Shown here: one piece after another, positions 18,301 through 24,500 of the stretch | Numbering within the stretch: the stretch's first letter is position 1 | Layout: each line of letters starts with the position of its first letter | Origin: Gammaproteobacteria bacterium | GTDB taxonomy: Bacteria; Pseudomonadota; Gammaproteobacteria; Pseudomonadales; Azotimanducaceae | Assembly (NCBI GenBank): GCA_026706385.1 | Contig: JAPOYV010000108.1 | Location: forward strand, 1 to 64,000 | Length of the DNA stretch: 64,000 nucleotides | Direction of reading: 5' to 3' | The notes under the pieces: generated by a model | The model's database searches: none | What the model saw: the letters and a program-made list of their open reading frames with translations, nothing else | Told to the model about the DNA's origin: nothing | Translations under genes and position numbers: made by a program

Positions 18301-18459
18301 TGCCTTCGCGGCTTGGGCGGCACGCAAAGACTCGGCTGCCTGCTCGACGGCAGCTCGTTCCCCGCGCTGCGCTACATCCTGGGCGTACGCGGCGGGGTAG
18401 GTTCCGAAGGCCGTGGCCAGTGCTGCGACAACACAGCGGCGCCACCACCGGGAACGCAT
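15337..18459 (-). CDS. Large exported protein with two c-type heme motifs, DUF1592/1588-like
   Basis: 1040 residues from the ATG at 18459, followed by a signal peptide (VVAALATAFGTYPAAYA). The open frame continues upstream, but that part overlaps other genes and has no signal. Two CxxCH motifs are visible: QDQCVNCHVEGG near residue 100, a planctomycete-type cytochrome segment, and GACTVCHAVLDPMAGAFQNYG in the middle, typical of DUF1588/1592 proteins. The region between them resembles the helical DUF1595/1592 scaffold, and the C-terminal third is beta-rich with no recognised domain. It precedes the DUF1501 gene by 22 bases. It is presumably periplasmic and redox-linked; the substrate is unknown. 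Confidence 0.75.
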   Translation of the reverse strand: MRSRWWRRCVVAALATAFGTYPAAYAQDVAQRGERAAVEQAAESLRAAQAAKAAFHPAHLRSPDASTMHPVPRPPHVWHGRKIPKTPARVIPRIAFSSATGESATSYFDEHISPIVQDQCVNCHVEGGVSGTTRIVFSAGSSAAHRERNQGVVADFLSLVDDGAELLLNKVQGVSHGGGVQLAAGSAEFEHMSTWLGLLGEELAAATVTPETLFDTVRMASLEATFRRAAIIFAGRNPTQQELDALANGTVGIRRAIRDLMQGRAFHEFLVRAANDRLLTDKHIYHVLDPNAEYFVRLAQIMYDGRRRYGNAFYGSRWFRAVQYGVARAPLELIAHVVEQDLPYTEILNADYIMANPFAAEIYGAKTEFENKDDPLEFRPSEIYAYYGKDSSKVLRFSQEFGLRVIANGNLRMDIPHAGILNTNAFLHRYPSTATNRNRARARWTYYHFLGLDVEKSAPRTTDPVALADTDNPTMHNGACTVCHAVLDPMAGAFQNYGNEGYYRQNYGGLDSLDEFYKTPPDGSDSLYVEGDTWYRDMRLPGFDGQVVPDADLSLRWLADEVTADPRFAESTVKFWWPAVMGAEVATAPEDPSDTGFDGRLLAANAQASEVSRLAGRLRDGINGGRPYLLKNLLTDLVLSRWFRVGAAVDDDPIRREALRDAGVERLLTPEELSRKTAAVTGVEWGRIRPDPEKQFVFRQGYLGREYRLLYGGIDSGGVTERARDMTPLMASVAQRHAVELSRMVVLKELYLLANSDRKLLRGVDVRRSPAVEIDRVAGVRGVSGVPETLAAFGSMRRGTKTVTLAFLNGRWDEERRQGRHLWVDRLDLRDAAGDLVATVELEELADYTESHSGDCGHFSEDAYQFHGCEGAILRFPLEIAADGEYRMDLVLWGERLGDELPRLSVSIDGDTIGARSARRIKARLAALHWDLLGVRVSTDSPDVEEAYGLFVDVWERRRAADDTRLCDWPTGRCLFHVDQGFFEGIVEEQPLRGNAAGWRWLDWDRAHKIIGETTDPYHVAQSWAVVMALLMTDYRYLHL

Positions 18460-18595
18460 GACCGCCCTCCTGACCCCAACGGCGTACGAGCATACGCCCC
18501 GTGGCCGCAGGTGCAAGGGTCGCAGGTCGCGTGCAACGCCAGGCGCCGCTTGCCGGTTTCGGGTAGCCCGTAGAATGTGCGAGCATCCCGCGGCG

Positions 18596-18670
18596 ATGGA
18601 AACCACCGAAACCACGCAGCAAGCGGAGGTCGCCCTTGATGTGCGACCGTCCGGCGGAGGGGCCCCATGA
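18596..18670 (+). pseudogene. Uma2-like N-terminal remnant acting as possible leader peptide
   Basis: A 24-codon frame starts METTETTQQAEVALDVRPSG and ends with a TGA that overlaps the ATG of the adenine deaminase gene (ATGA). The peptide matches the N-terminus of the Uma2 relic at 20540 (MESAATTQQAADALLLAVRP) in most positions. It is therefore probably the leftover start of a second Uma2 gene whose remainder was lost. Because of the overlap it could now couple translation into the deaminase gene; this is inference. Confidence 0.5.
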
Positions 18671-19635
18671 ATCCCGAGGAACGCCGCGCCATCATTGCCG
18701 ATGCGTCGAAGACGGAACTGCACATCCACGTCGAGGGATCGCTGGAGCCGGAGCTGGCCCTCGACCTCGCGCGCCGGAACGAGGTGGCGTTGCCGTACCG
18801 CAACGTACGCGAGGCCCGGACGGCCTATGCGTTCACGGATTTGCAGGACTTCCTGGACATCTACTACGCGGGCATGGGCGTTCTCTACACGCCGCGAGAC
18901 TTCTACGAGGTGGCGAGTGCTTACTTGCGTCGGGCGCACGCCGACCAAGTGTGGCATGTGGAGATGTTCTTCGATCCGCAGGCGCACACGTCGCGCACCA
19001 CGTTCGACTCGGTCATGCGCGGCCTCACGGTGGCGGCGGAGGAGGCGCGGGGCTGGGGCATGACGGTGTCGCTGATACTCTGCTTCCTGCGCCATCTCTC
19101 GGAGCGGGAGGCATTCGAGATGCTCGAGCAGGCAGACCGGTATCGCGACGAGTTGCTCGGGGTCGGCCTGGATTCGACCGAGGTCGGCAACCCACCGGAG
19201 AAGTTCCGCAACGTGTTCGCGGCCGCCCGCGACATGGGCCTGTGCCTCACCGCCCATGCCGGTGAGGAGGGCCCGCCGGAGTACATCTGGCAAGCGCTGG
19301 ACGTTCTCGGCGTCGACCGCATCGACCACGGCAACCGGGCACTCGAGGATCCCGCCCTGGTGGCGCGGCTTGCGCGCGACCGGATACCGCTCACCGTCTG
19401 CCCACTGTCCAACGTCAAGCTCGGCGTTGTCGACGACCTCGTCAACCACCCGCTGCGGCGCATGCTGGATGCCGGGCTCATGGCCACGGTGAACTCGGAC
19501 GATCCGGCCTATTTCGGTGGCTACATCAACGACAACTTCGTGCAGGTGGCTGACGCGCTCGATCTTTCCGAAGATGAACTTCAGCAGCTCTTCAACAATT
19601 CCTTTCTTGCTTCGTTGGGGATACCGATGCCATGA
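18667..19635 (+). CDS. Adenine deaminase (adenosine deaminase superfamily)
   Basis: 322 residues. Zinc ligands and catalytic residues are in TELHIHVEGSLEPE (HxH), LTAHAGEEGPPEYIWQALD (His and catalytic Glu), RIDHGNRALEDP (His) and NSDDPAYFGGY (Asp). The HAGEEGPPEYIW and NSDDPAYFGGY forms are those of the Aah1-type adenine deaminases rather than classical adenosine deaminases, so conversion of adenine to hypoxanthine in purine salvage is more likely. The ATG overlaps the stop of a short Uma2-like leader. The preceding large gene is divergent, so the promoter lies within 18460-18596. Confidence 0.88.
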   Translation: MNPEERRAIIADASKTELHIHVEGSLEPELALDLARRNEVALPYRNVREARTAYAFTDLQDFLDIYYAGMGVLYTPRDFYEVASAYLRRAHADQVWHVEMFFDPQAHTSRTTFDSVMRGLTVAAEEARGWGMTVSLILCFLRHLSEREAFEMLEQADRYRDELLGVGLDSTEVGNPPEKFRNVFAAARDMGLCLTAHAGEEGPPEYIWQALDVLGVDRIDHGNRALEDPALVARLARDRIPLTVCPLSNVKLGVVDDLVNHPLRRMLDAGLMATVNSDDPAYFGGYINDNFVQVADALDLSEDELQQLFNNSFLASLGIPMP

Positions 19636-19656
19636 GGCACACGACCCAAGGCCGTC

Positions 19657-20424
19657 ATGCCCGATCCTGAGACCGAGGCCCTCGCCGCGTACTGGCGCTT
19701 CTTCGAAGGCGGCAACACCGCCGACTCGCTCCTTTTCACGGAGACCTTGCACTTCCCGCACGTTAGGGTGTCGGGCCGCGGCGGGGCGCACGTCGTTCCG
19801 GATGCCGAAACGCATGCACGCAACAACTCCTTTGCGAGCCTGTTCGCCATGGGCTGGGATCACACCGTCGGTGCGGATCCGGAAATCCTGCACGTTGCGT
19901 CCGACAAGGTGCACATCCAGGGCGGCTGGACGCGCTATACCAAGGACAACAAGCCGATCATCTCGAATTCGGTGGTCTACATCGCCACTCTGCTCGACGG
20001 CCGCTGGGGCATCCAGGCCCGGTTTGGCATCGATGAGAGCCTGGATGGCCCCACGACCAACCCCACGGCGGCCGAGGCAGGCGATGCGGCGCACGAAGGC
20101 AATGCGAGGACGGCGCAAGGCCTCGTGTGCTCGGCCCTGGAATCGGGGGGCGAGCCTCCTGGCACCAAAGGGCTTTTCCACTATCCCTATCTGGCGATCC
20201 ATCCCGGGCGCATCGAGTCGATCGCTGATCAATCGGCCCTTCAACAGTACTGGCAGCAATCAAAGCCCCGCGTCACCGAGGCGAGGTCAGTTCAGGTCGG
20301 CGCCACGGGTGTCAGCGTCGCGTTCCGAACAGAGTCCCCTGGGGAACACCTGGCGGGCGTCTTCTTTGTGCGACTCGAGGGCGACGCGTGGGGGATCAAG
20401 AGCGGTTCTTCCGTGGCGGCCTAA
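19657..20424 (+). CDS. NTF2-like protein, probably with two SnoaL-type domains
   Basis: 255 residues. The N-terminal half resembles an NTF2/SnoaL-like domain: AAYWRFFEGGNTADSLLFTE, FPHVRVSGRGGAHVVPD, VHIQGGWTRYTKDN and DGRWGIQARFGI. The second half, after a linker (NPTAAEAGDAAHEGN), has a similar but weaker pattern ending VFFVRLEGDAWGIKSGSS. Proteins of this fold can be small hydrolases, isomerases or binding proteins; no catalytic assignment is possible. The gene begins 21 bases after the deaminase stop and may be in its operon. Confidence 0.6.
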   Translation: MPDPETEALAAYWRFFEGGNTADSLLFTETLHFPHVRVSGRGGAHVVPDAETHARNNSFASLFAMGWDHTVGADPEILHVASDKVHIQGGWTRYTKDNKPIISNSVVYIATLLDGRWGIQARFGIDESLDGPTTNPTAAEAGDAAHEGNARTAQGLVCSALESGGEPPGTKGLFHYPYLAIHPGRIESIADQSALQQYWQQSKPRVTEARSVQVGATGVSVAFRTESPGEHLAGVFFVRLEGDAWGIKSGSSVAA

Positions 20425-20539
20425 GGCTCGAATCGGGACACGCGTAGGCAGAGCCCGTGGGTTACTGTGAACGCCCACTCTCACCATCGCTCGGCCGATG
20501 ATTTGGGCTAAGTTGACCAATTTGCGAACATGCCCTCGG

Positions 20540-20863
20540 ATGGAGTCCGCAGCCACAACGCAGCAAGCCGCCGACGCCCTTCTTTTGGCGGTCAGGCCTC
20601 GCCAAGGATGCTGGAGCGAGAACGACTACCTTTGGCTCACGGACCACTGCACTCGACTGGTGGAGCTTGCCGATGGCCGCATCGCGGAGTATTGGATCGT
20701 GGATCCAGAACGCGCCACGATCACCGTTCTTTCGCTTCGCGGACACGAATACTCGGAGCACGGACTTTTCGCATCCGGCGAGGTAGCCACATCGCCTTTG
20801 CTCGAGGGATTCGGGGTGGACGTGGCGGCGGCATTTGACGACCCGTCTGCGCGCCGCGGCTAA
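20540..20863 (+). pseudogene. Uma2 family endonuclease with internal deletion
   Basis: The 107-codon frame joins the N-terminus of a Uma2 (DUF820, PD-(D/E)xK fold) protein, WSENDYLWLTDHCTRLVELADGRI, directly to its C-terminus, AEYWIVDPERATITVLSLRG followed by GEVATSPLLEGFGVDVAAAFD. Roughly 80 residues in between are absent. The missing part holds the catalytic Asp and Glu/Lys strand. The reading frame survived the deletion, but the product cannot be an active nuclease. Uma2 genes are abundant and often mobile in cyanobacteria and many symbionts. Confidence 0.75.
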
Positions 20864-20917
20864 CCGGGCTCTGCGCGTTGCTCCACCCACGGAAAACCAC
20901 TATCAGACGCGGCCAAT

Positions 20918-20968
20918 CCAACGCTGCGGCCCGCGATCGAACGCGAAGTCAAGCCGCACGCAGCCTAG
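20918..20968 (+). pseudogene. Second higA C-terminal remnant
   Basis: Sixteen codons and a TAG read PTLRPAIEREVKPHAA, matching the last 16 residues of the intact HigA at 21582-21935 (PTLRPLIEREVQPHAA) except for two changes. The similarity continues past the stop (ACCCCGCTACAG against ACCCGTTACAG). The copy shows that a second higBA locus once stood here and was almost wholly deleted. Confidence 0.8.
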
Positions 20969-20987
20969 ACCCCGCTACAGGCTCGAG

Positions 20988-21233
20988 TCAGGGCTGCGCG
21001 GCCACGAACTGGGTGAAGCGCTGTTCGAGGTATTCCCGGCGCGGCTGGAGCGGCACTTCGGCCGGAACCCGCAAGCTACGGGATGCGAGCGCTTTAAGGC
21101 TTTCCAGCAATGGGCCATCCCTGCCCTCGAAGACGCTCTCGGCGACGTGGATGCGCAAGTCCGGGTCCACGCCGATCAGGTGCGTATCGAAGGCGGTGTG
21201 ATGCAAGGTGGACATGCAGATCCGGTTCGCCAC
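20988..21233 (-). pseudogene. HNH-type restriction endonuclease, C-terminal fragment
   Basis: The 81-codon frame ends like HNH nucleases with an N-terminal DNA-binding part: ICMSTLHHTAFDTHLIGVDP (the last His-rich piece of the HNH fold), then LRIHVAESVFEGRDGPLLES and PRREYLEQRFTQFVAAQP. Everything before the final HNH helix is missing. It lies opposite in strand to the higA relic and just upstream of the intact higBA operator. With the methyltransferase tail at 22146, it may be what is left of a restriction-modification system. Confidence 0.65.
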
Positions 21234-21243
21234 GGTAGAGCGG

Positions 21244-21273
21244 TTGACGTAGCGTAACGGACGCCGTTACGCT
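21244..21273 (+). promoter_or_regulatory. higBA promoter with palindromic operator
   Basis: A perfect inverted repeat, GCGTAACGG (21252-21260) and CCGTTACGC (21264-21272) with a 3-base centre, lies 11 bases before the higB start. A TTGACG box at 21244-21249 and TACGCT at 21268-21273 (18-base spacing) fit -35 and -10 elements, so the palindrome covers the promoter. HigA-type antitoxins bind such sites and repress their own operon, which makes autoregulation the likely role. Confidence 0.7.
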
Positions 21274-21282
21274 TCCGTCATC

Positions 21283-21567
21283 GTGATAAAGAGCTTCGCG
21301 GACAAGCGCACCGCGGCCGTCTTCGTCGGTAACCGCGTATCAAGCCTGCCCGCGGCCATCCAACCAAGGGCGCGACAGAAGCTGTTGATGATCGATGCCG
21401 CCGCGCGGCTTGGCGACCTCAGGGCGCCGCCGTCGAACCGGTTGGAACTGCTTCGCGGTCAGCGCAAGGCGCAACACAGCATCCGCATCAACGACCAGTG
21501 GCGGGTGTGCTTCGAGTGGCGGCAAGGCGACGCGCTGGATGTGGAGATCACGGACTACCACAGGTGA
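21283..21567 (+). CDS. higB: HigB-type toxin, RelE superfamily
   Basis: 94 residues from a GTG start. It matches the HigB/killer-protein group of RelE-like mRNA interferases: IKSFADKRTAAVFVG at the start, AARQKLLMID-like helix (RARQKLLMIDAAARLGDL), then RLELLRGQRKAQHSIRINDQ and the final strand WRVCFEW...VEITDYH. The toxin precedes its antitoxin, the reverse order typical of higBA. HigB cleaves ribosome-bound mRNA when not neutralised. A palindromic operator sits immediately upstream. All expected parts are present, so this locus looks intact. Confidence 0.92.
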   Translation: MIKSFADKRTAAVFVGNRVSSLPAAIQPRARQKLLMIDAAARLGDLRAPPSNRLELLRGQRKAQHSIRINDQWRVCFEWRQGDALDVEITDYHR

Positions 21568-21581
21568 ATAGGATCGGGGAT

Positions 21582-21935
21582 ATGGCAATCAGACGCGACG
21601 ACGTTGACCAAGGCAAGATCGACTTTTCCGATGTGGCCACGGGTTCACGACTGGCACCAACCCACCCAGGCGAGATACTCCGTAGCGAGTTTCTCGAGCC
21701 AATGGACATTTCCGTTTACAAGCTCGCCAAGGCACTGAAGGTCTCGCGACCACGCTTGAACGACCTCGTTCTTGGCAGGCGGTCCGTCACGACCGACACC
21801 GCGCTTCGTCTCGGCCGCTATTTCGGCACGTCACCGGAATTCTGGCTTGCGCTTCAAACCCGCTATGAACTCGACGCTGCCGGACCAACGCTGCGGCCCT
21901 TGATCGAACGCGAAGTCCAACCGCACGCGGCCTAA
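21582..21935 (+). CDS. higA: HigA-type antitoxin, XRE helix-turn-helix
   Basis: 117 residues starting at ATG 21582, 14 bases after the higB stop. The core is a HigA addiction-module domain: PTHPGEILRSEFLEPMDISV, then the helix-turn-helix YKLAKALKVSRPRLNDLVLG followed by VTTDTALRLGRYFGTSPEFW. It binds HigB and the operator at 21252-21272. The last codons are duplicated as a relic 1 kb upstream, so this is the surviving copy of two. Confidence 0.93.
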   Translation: MAIRRDDVDQGKIDFSDVATGSRLAPTHPGEILRSEFLEPMDISVYKLAKALKVSRPRLNDLVLGRRSVTTDTALRLGRYFGTSPEFWLALQTRYELDAAGPTLRPLIEREVQPHAA

Positions 21936-21949
21936 ACCCGTTACAGCCG

Positions 21950-21981
21950 CGAGCGGCAAGTCCGCCGATCGCGGCCGCTCG
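21950..21981 (+). terminator. Hairpin after higA
   Basis: CGAGCGGC (21950-21957) pairs with GCCGCTCG (21974-21981), 14 bases after the higA stop, followed by GTGTCTTT. This gives a possible weak intrinsic terminator, since the T-rich tail is short. Confidence 0.35.
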
Positions 21982-22145
21982 TGTGTCTTTGGCTCCGCCG
22001 CCCGCAGTAAACTGCCGACGATCTAGACTCGCCTGCTGTGACGTGCAGGACCGCCGTTCTGCGTGGCGGCCCGGGCACTTCAAGGACGACGACGCAACTT
22101 GAGGTCCAACCAAACGCCGGTGTGATCTGAAAGCCGCGTGCCGTC

Positions 22146-22328
22146 GTGGCCTCGCGCTATCAGTGGCGGAGTCTCACGGTTCGGGAGGCCGCGCGGCTGC
22201 AGACTTTTCCAGATGACTATCTGTTCCTCGGGAACCGCACGCAGCAGTACGTGCAGGTAGGGAACAGAGTCCCGCCCTTTCTCGCCCAGCAGATCGCCAA
22301 GCTAGTTCGGCAAGCGCTAGTTGCATAG
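22146..22328 (+). pseudogene. DNA cytosine-5 methyltransferase, C-terminal fragment
   Basis: The 60-codon frame carries only the end of a C5-methyltransferase: [20 protein letters not shown] (motif IX region end), and [20 protein letters not shown] (motif X). Motifs I-VIII, including the catalytic PC dipeptide and the SAM-binding FxGxG, are absent upstream. It cannot be active. It sits in the same graveyard as the HNH nuclease tail and Uma2 relic, consistent with decay of a restriction-modification locus. Bases 21982-22145 before it hold nothing recognisable. Confidence 0.8.
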
Positions 22329-22431
22329 ATCGCATTTCTCGCCCTACGTTGGGGTCGAGACGCGTTGTGGAGCCTCAACGCCGCACTCGGCCACGGACGG
22401 CTCGCTTGCGTCCGCATAGCGCGGCTGAATC

Positions 22432-24450
22432 TCATTCCGGCACTGCGAAGGCCACGTACTCCGAGCCCGAGGGCGGCCCCAACCGCCCGCCACCCGAGGC
22501 GAGGACCACGAACTGCCGACCGGACGCCCTATAGACAGTCGGGGTGGCGTGGCCGGCGGCCCACAAGTCAGCATCCCACAGGATCGAGCCACTACCGGCG
22601 TCAAAAACGCGCATCTTCATATCCGGCGTTGATCCGAGCACAACGAGACCGGACGCCGTCACCACCGGCCCGCCGACGTTCTCGGCGCCAAGGCCGAGGT
22701 TCGGGTGCGACAGGTACTCGCCGAGCGGAACCTGCCAGTCGACGGCGCCGGTCGCTAGGTCGAAGGCAGTCAGTGTTCCCCACGGCGGCGAGTTCCCAGG
22801 CAAGCCGTCCTGGTCGCGCAGAGTCCTCGGCTCGGCGAAGACATGGCTCGCCTCCGTCGTGCGGTCGTCGACCGTGAAATCATCGCCGGCGGTCAACACG
22901 TAACGCACGATCGCAATGCGTTCTAGTTCGCTCAGGTGTTCGAATCCCGGCATTGAGCCGCGGCCGCGGTCGATGGCGGTGCGGATGTCCTTCCTGCTGA
23001 GCCGGTCGCCGACGCCGATGAGGCTCGGCCCGCCGGCGCCGTAGCGTTCGGCCCGGTCCTCGAAGAGGCCCTTGCGGTCCGCGCCGTGGCAGCGGGCGCA
23101 GTGGGCGAAATAGGCGTTGCGGTCGCTGAAACCGGCGGGAATCTCGAGGAGGCGCAGGACGCTTGCCGTTTCCTGGGTGTTGACGATCAGCCGCCCGGAC
23201 GCGGGATCGAACGCTGCGCCGCCCCACCCTACGCCGGCGTCGGTGCCTGGGAACATCAGGGAGCCGGACAACGAGGGCGGCGTCCAAGGCGTCTGGTCGA
23301 GAGATGCGGCGAGTTCCCCGACGGCCTCGGCAGCCTCTGGTCGCCGACTGCTCGCGGCGATTGATTGGCGTGTGAACGTCCACGCGGATACCGACTGGCC
23401 GCCCTGCTCGGTGGTCGGAGACAACCGTTCGCCGGTCTCGCGATCGAGCACGTATAGGTGGCCGCGACGTGTTGCCAGTGCTACGCCATCCACCACGACG
23501 CCGTCGCGTTCGAATGTCACCAACGTAGGCGGCGACGCCAAGCGGCCCGGCCAGGACTCGCGCGCGTAGATTGGGCGGAACCAGCGCGACTCCCCGGTCC
23601 GGAGATCGAGCGCCAAGAGGCCGCTGGCGTTCAGGTCTCCGTCCGGTGGTTTCGGACCGAACGCCATTGCCATAGCCGCCTCCGTCGGGACGAACAGCAG
23701 GGCCTTGTCGACGTCCAAGGCCATGCCTGCGGTAGGGGCGCCACCTGAGACGGGCTCGGTCGGCGTTCGCCAAGCGGCCGCCCCGTCCGCGACGCCAACC
23801 GCCATGACCACGCCGTGGGAGCCGCCGTCCGAAACGGCCAGCACGATTTGGTCGCCAAACACGACGCCGGGTCCCTGAACAGTCGCCGGCTCAACGTCCA
23901 AGATCGTCGACAAGTCGAGGGCACCGCCTTCGCCGAACCCCGAAAGCGGCTCGCCACCGCTCGGATCCAAGCCGATCAAGTACGACCCCGCGACGTAGAA
24001 CAGCCGGCTAGCACCGCCCGAGTCAGCATCGCCCGGCCACCACAGCAGGCCGCGCTGGCTGTGCCCGATGCCGACATCGCCGACTTCGTGACGCCAGAGC
24101 TCCTCGCCGGTCGCGGCGTTCAGTGCAAATGCATCGAGTGTGGGCGACAAGCCGTAGAGGACGCCGTCGATCACCAGCGGGCTCGTGTCCATGACGGAAA
24201 TGCCGGGGGCGAGGTCGCCCGAGTCGTAACGCCAAGCGACTTCGAGGGTCCCCACGTTGGACGGGGTGATGTCGGTTAGGGGGCTGTAGTGGGTGCGGGC
24301 CTCGTCGCCGAGATAGGTGGGCCAGTCGACGTCCGGCGGCGCCGGGGCGCAGCCAACGAGAGTGATGCCCACAGAGAGCACCGCCAGGGCGCTCAGCCGG
24401 GAGCTCGCTGGGCGGTAGAGGATCTGGTTAGGCTGGATTCTCGGCCGCAC
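22432..24450 (-). CDS. PQQ beta-propeller lipoprotein with embedded cytochrome c domain
   Basis: 672 residues from the GTG at 24448-24450, chosen because a lipoprotein signal follows (LSALAVLSVGITLVGC). The protein begins like quinoprotein dehydrogenases (DWPTYLGDEARTHYSPLTDI, WRYDSGD, ALNAATGEELWRHEVGD). An inserted cytochrome c domain near residues 455-540 contains the heme motif HCARCHGADRKGLF and an axial Met in GSMPGF. The propeller then resumes (TPDMKMRVFDAGSGSILWDA). Electrons could pass from a quinone cofactor to the heme in one polypeptide. It is the last gene of the minus-strand train and follows two PQQ dehydrogenase genes. Confidence 0.82.
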   Translation of the reverse strand: MRPRIQPNQILYRPASSRLSALAVLSVGITLVGCAPAPPDVDWPTYLGDEARTHYSPLTDITPSNVGTLEVAWRYDSGDLAPGISVMDTSPLVIDGVLYGLSPTLDAFALNAATGEELWRHEVGDVGIGHSQRGLLWWPGDADSGGASRLFYVAGSYLIGLDPSGGEPLSGFGEGGALDLSTILDVEPATVQGPGVVFGDQIVLAVSDGGSHGVVMAVGVADGAAAWRTPTEPVSGGAPTAGMALDVDKALLFVPTEAAMAMAFGPKPPDGDLNASGLLALDLRTGESRWFRPIYARESWPGRLASPPTLVTFERDGVVVDGVALATRRGHLYVLDRETGERLSPTTEQGGQSVSAWTFTRQSIAASSRRPEAAEAVGELAASLDQTPWTPPSLSGSLMFPGTDAGVGWGGAAFDPASGRLIVNTQETASVLRLLEIPAGFSDRNAYFAHCARCHGADRKGLFEDRAERYGAGGPSLIGVGDRLSRKDIRTAIDRGRGSMPGFEHLSELERIAIVRYVLTAGDDFTVDDRTTEASHVFAEPRTLRDQDGLPGNSPPWGTLTAFDLATGAVDWQVPLGEYLSHPNLGLGAENVGGPVVTASGLVVLGSTPDMKMRVFDAGSGSILWDADLWAAGHATPTVYRASGRQFVVLASGGGRLGPPSGSEYVAFAVPE

Positions 24451-24473
24451 GGGGTTTCGCAGGCTACCCGGGT

Positions 24474-24491
24474 GCGGACGAGGACGTCCGC
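24474..24491. repeat. Short palindromic repeat, copy 1
   Basis: A 7-bp stem GCGGACG / CGTCCGC around a 4-base loop (AGGA) lies in the 50-base gap between two quinoprotein genes. The flanks (GGTGC..., ...GCGC) and stem match the copy at 26513-26530. It looks like a REP-type palindrome. Confidence 0.55.
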
Positions 24492-24500
24492 GCACCACTC

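Noticed and set aside
18460-20259. Upstream open extension of the 1040-aa heme-motif gene that would give a 1640-residue protein
   Set aside because: It overlaps the adenine deaminase and NTF2-like genes in antisense, has Arg/Val/His-rich composition typical of an antisense frame in GC-rich DNA, and the true protein has a signal peptide at the inner ATG (18459).
20425-20470. tRNA-like stretch containing GGCTCGAATC
   Set aside because: No acceptor or anticodon stem can be paired around it.
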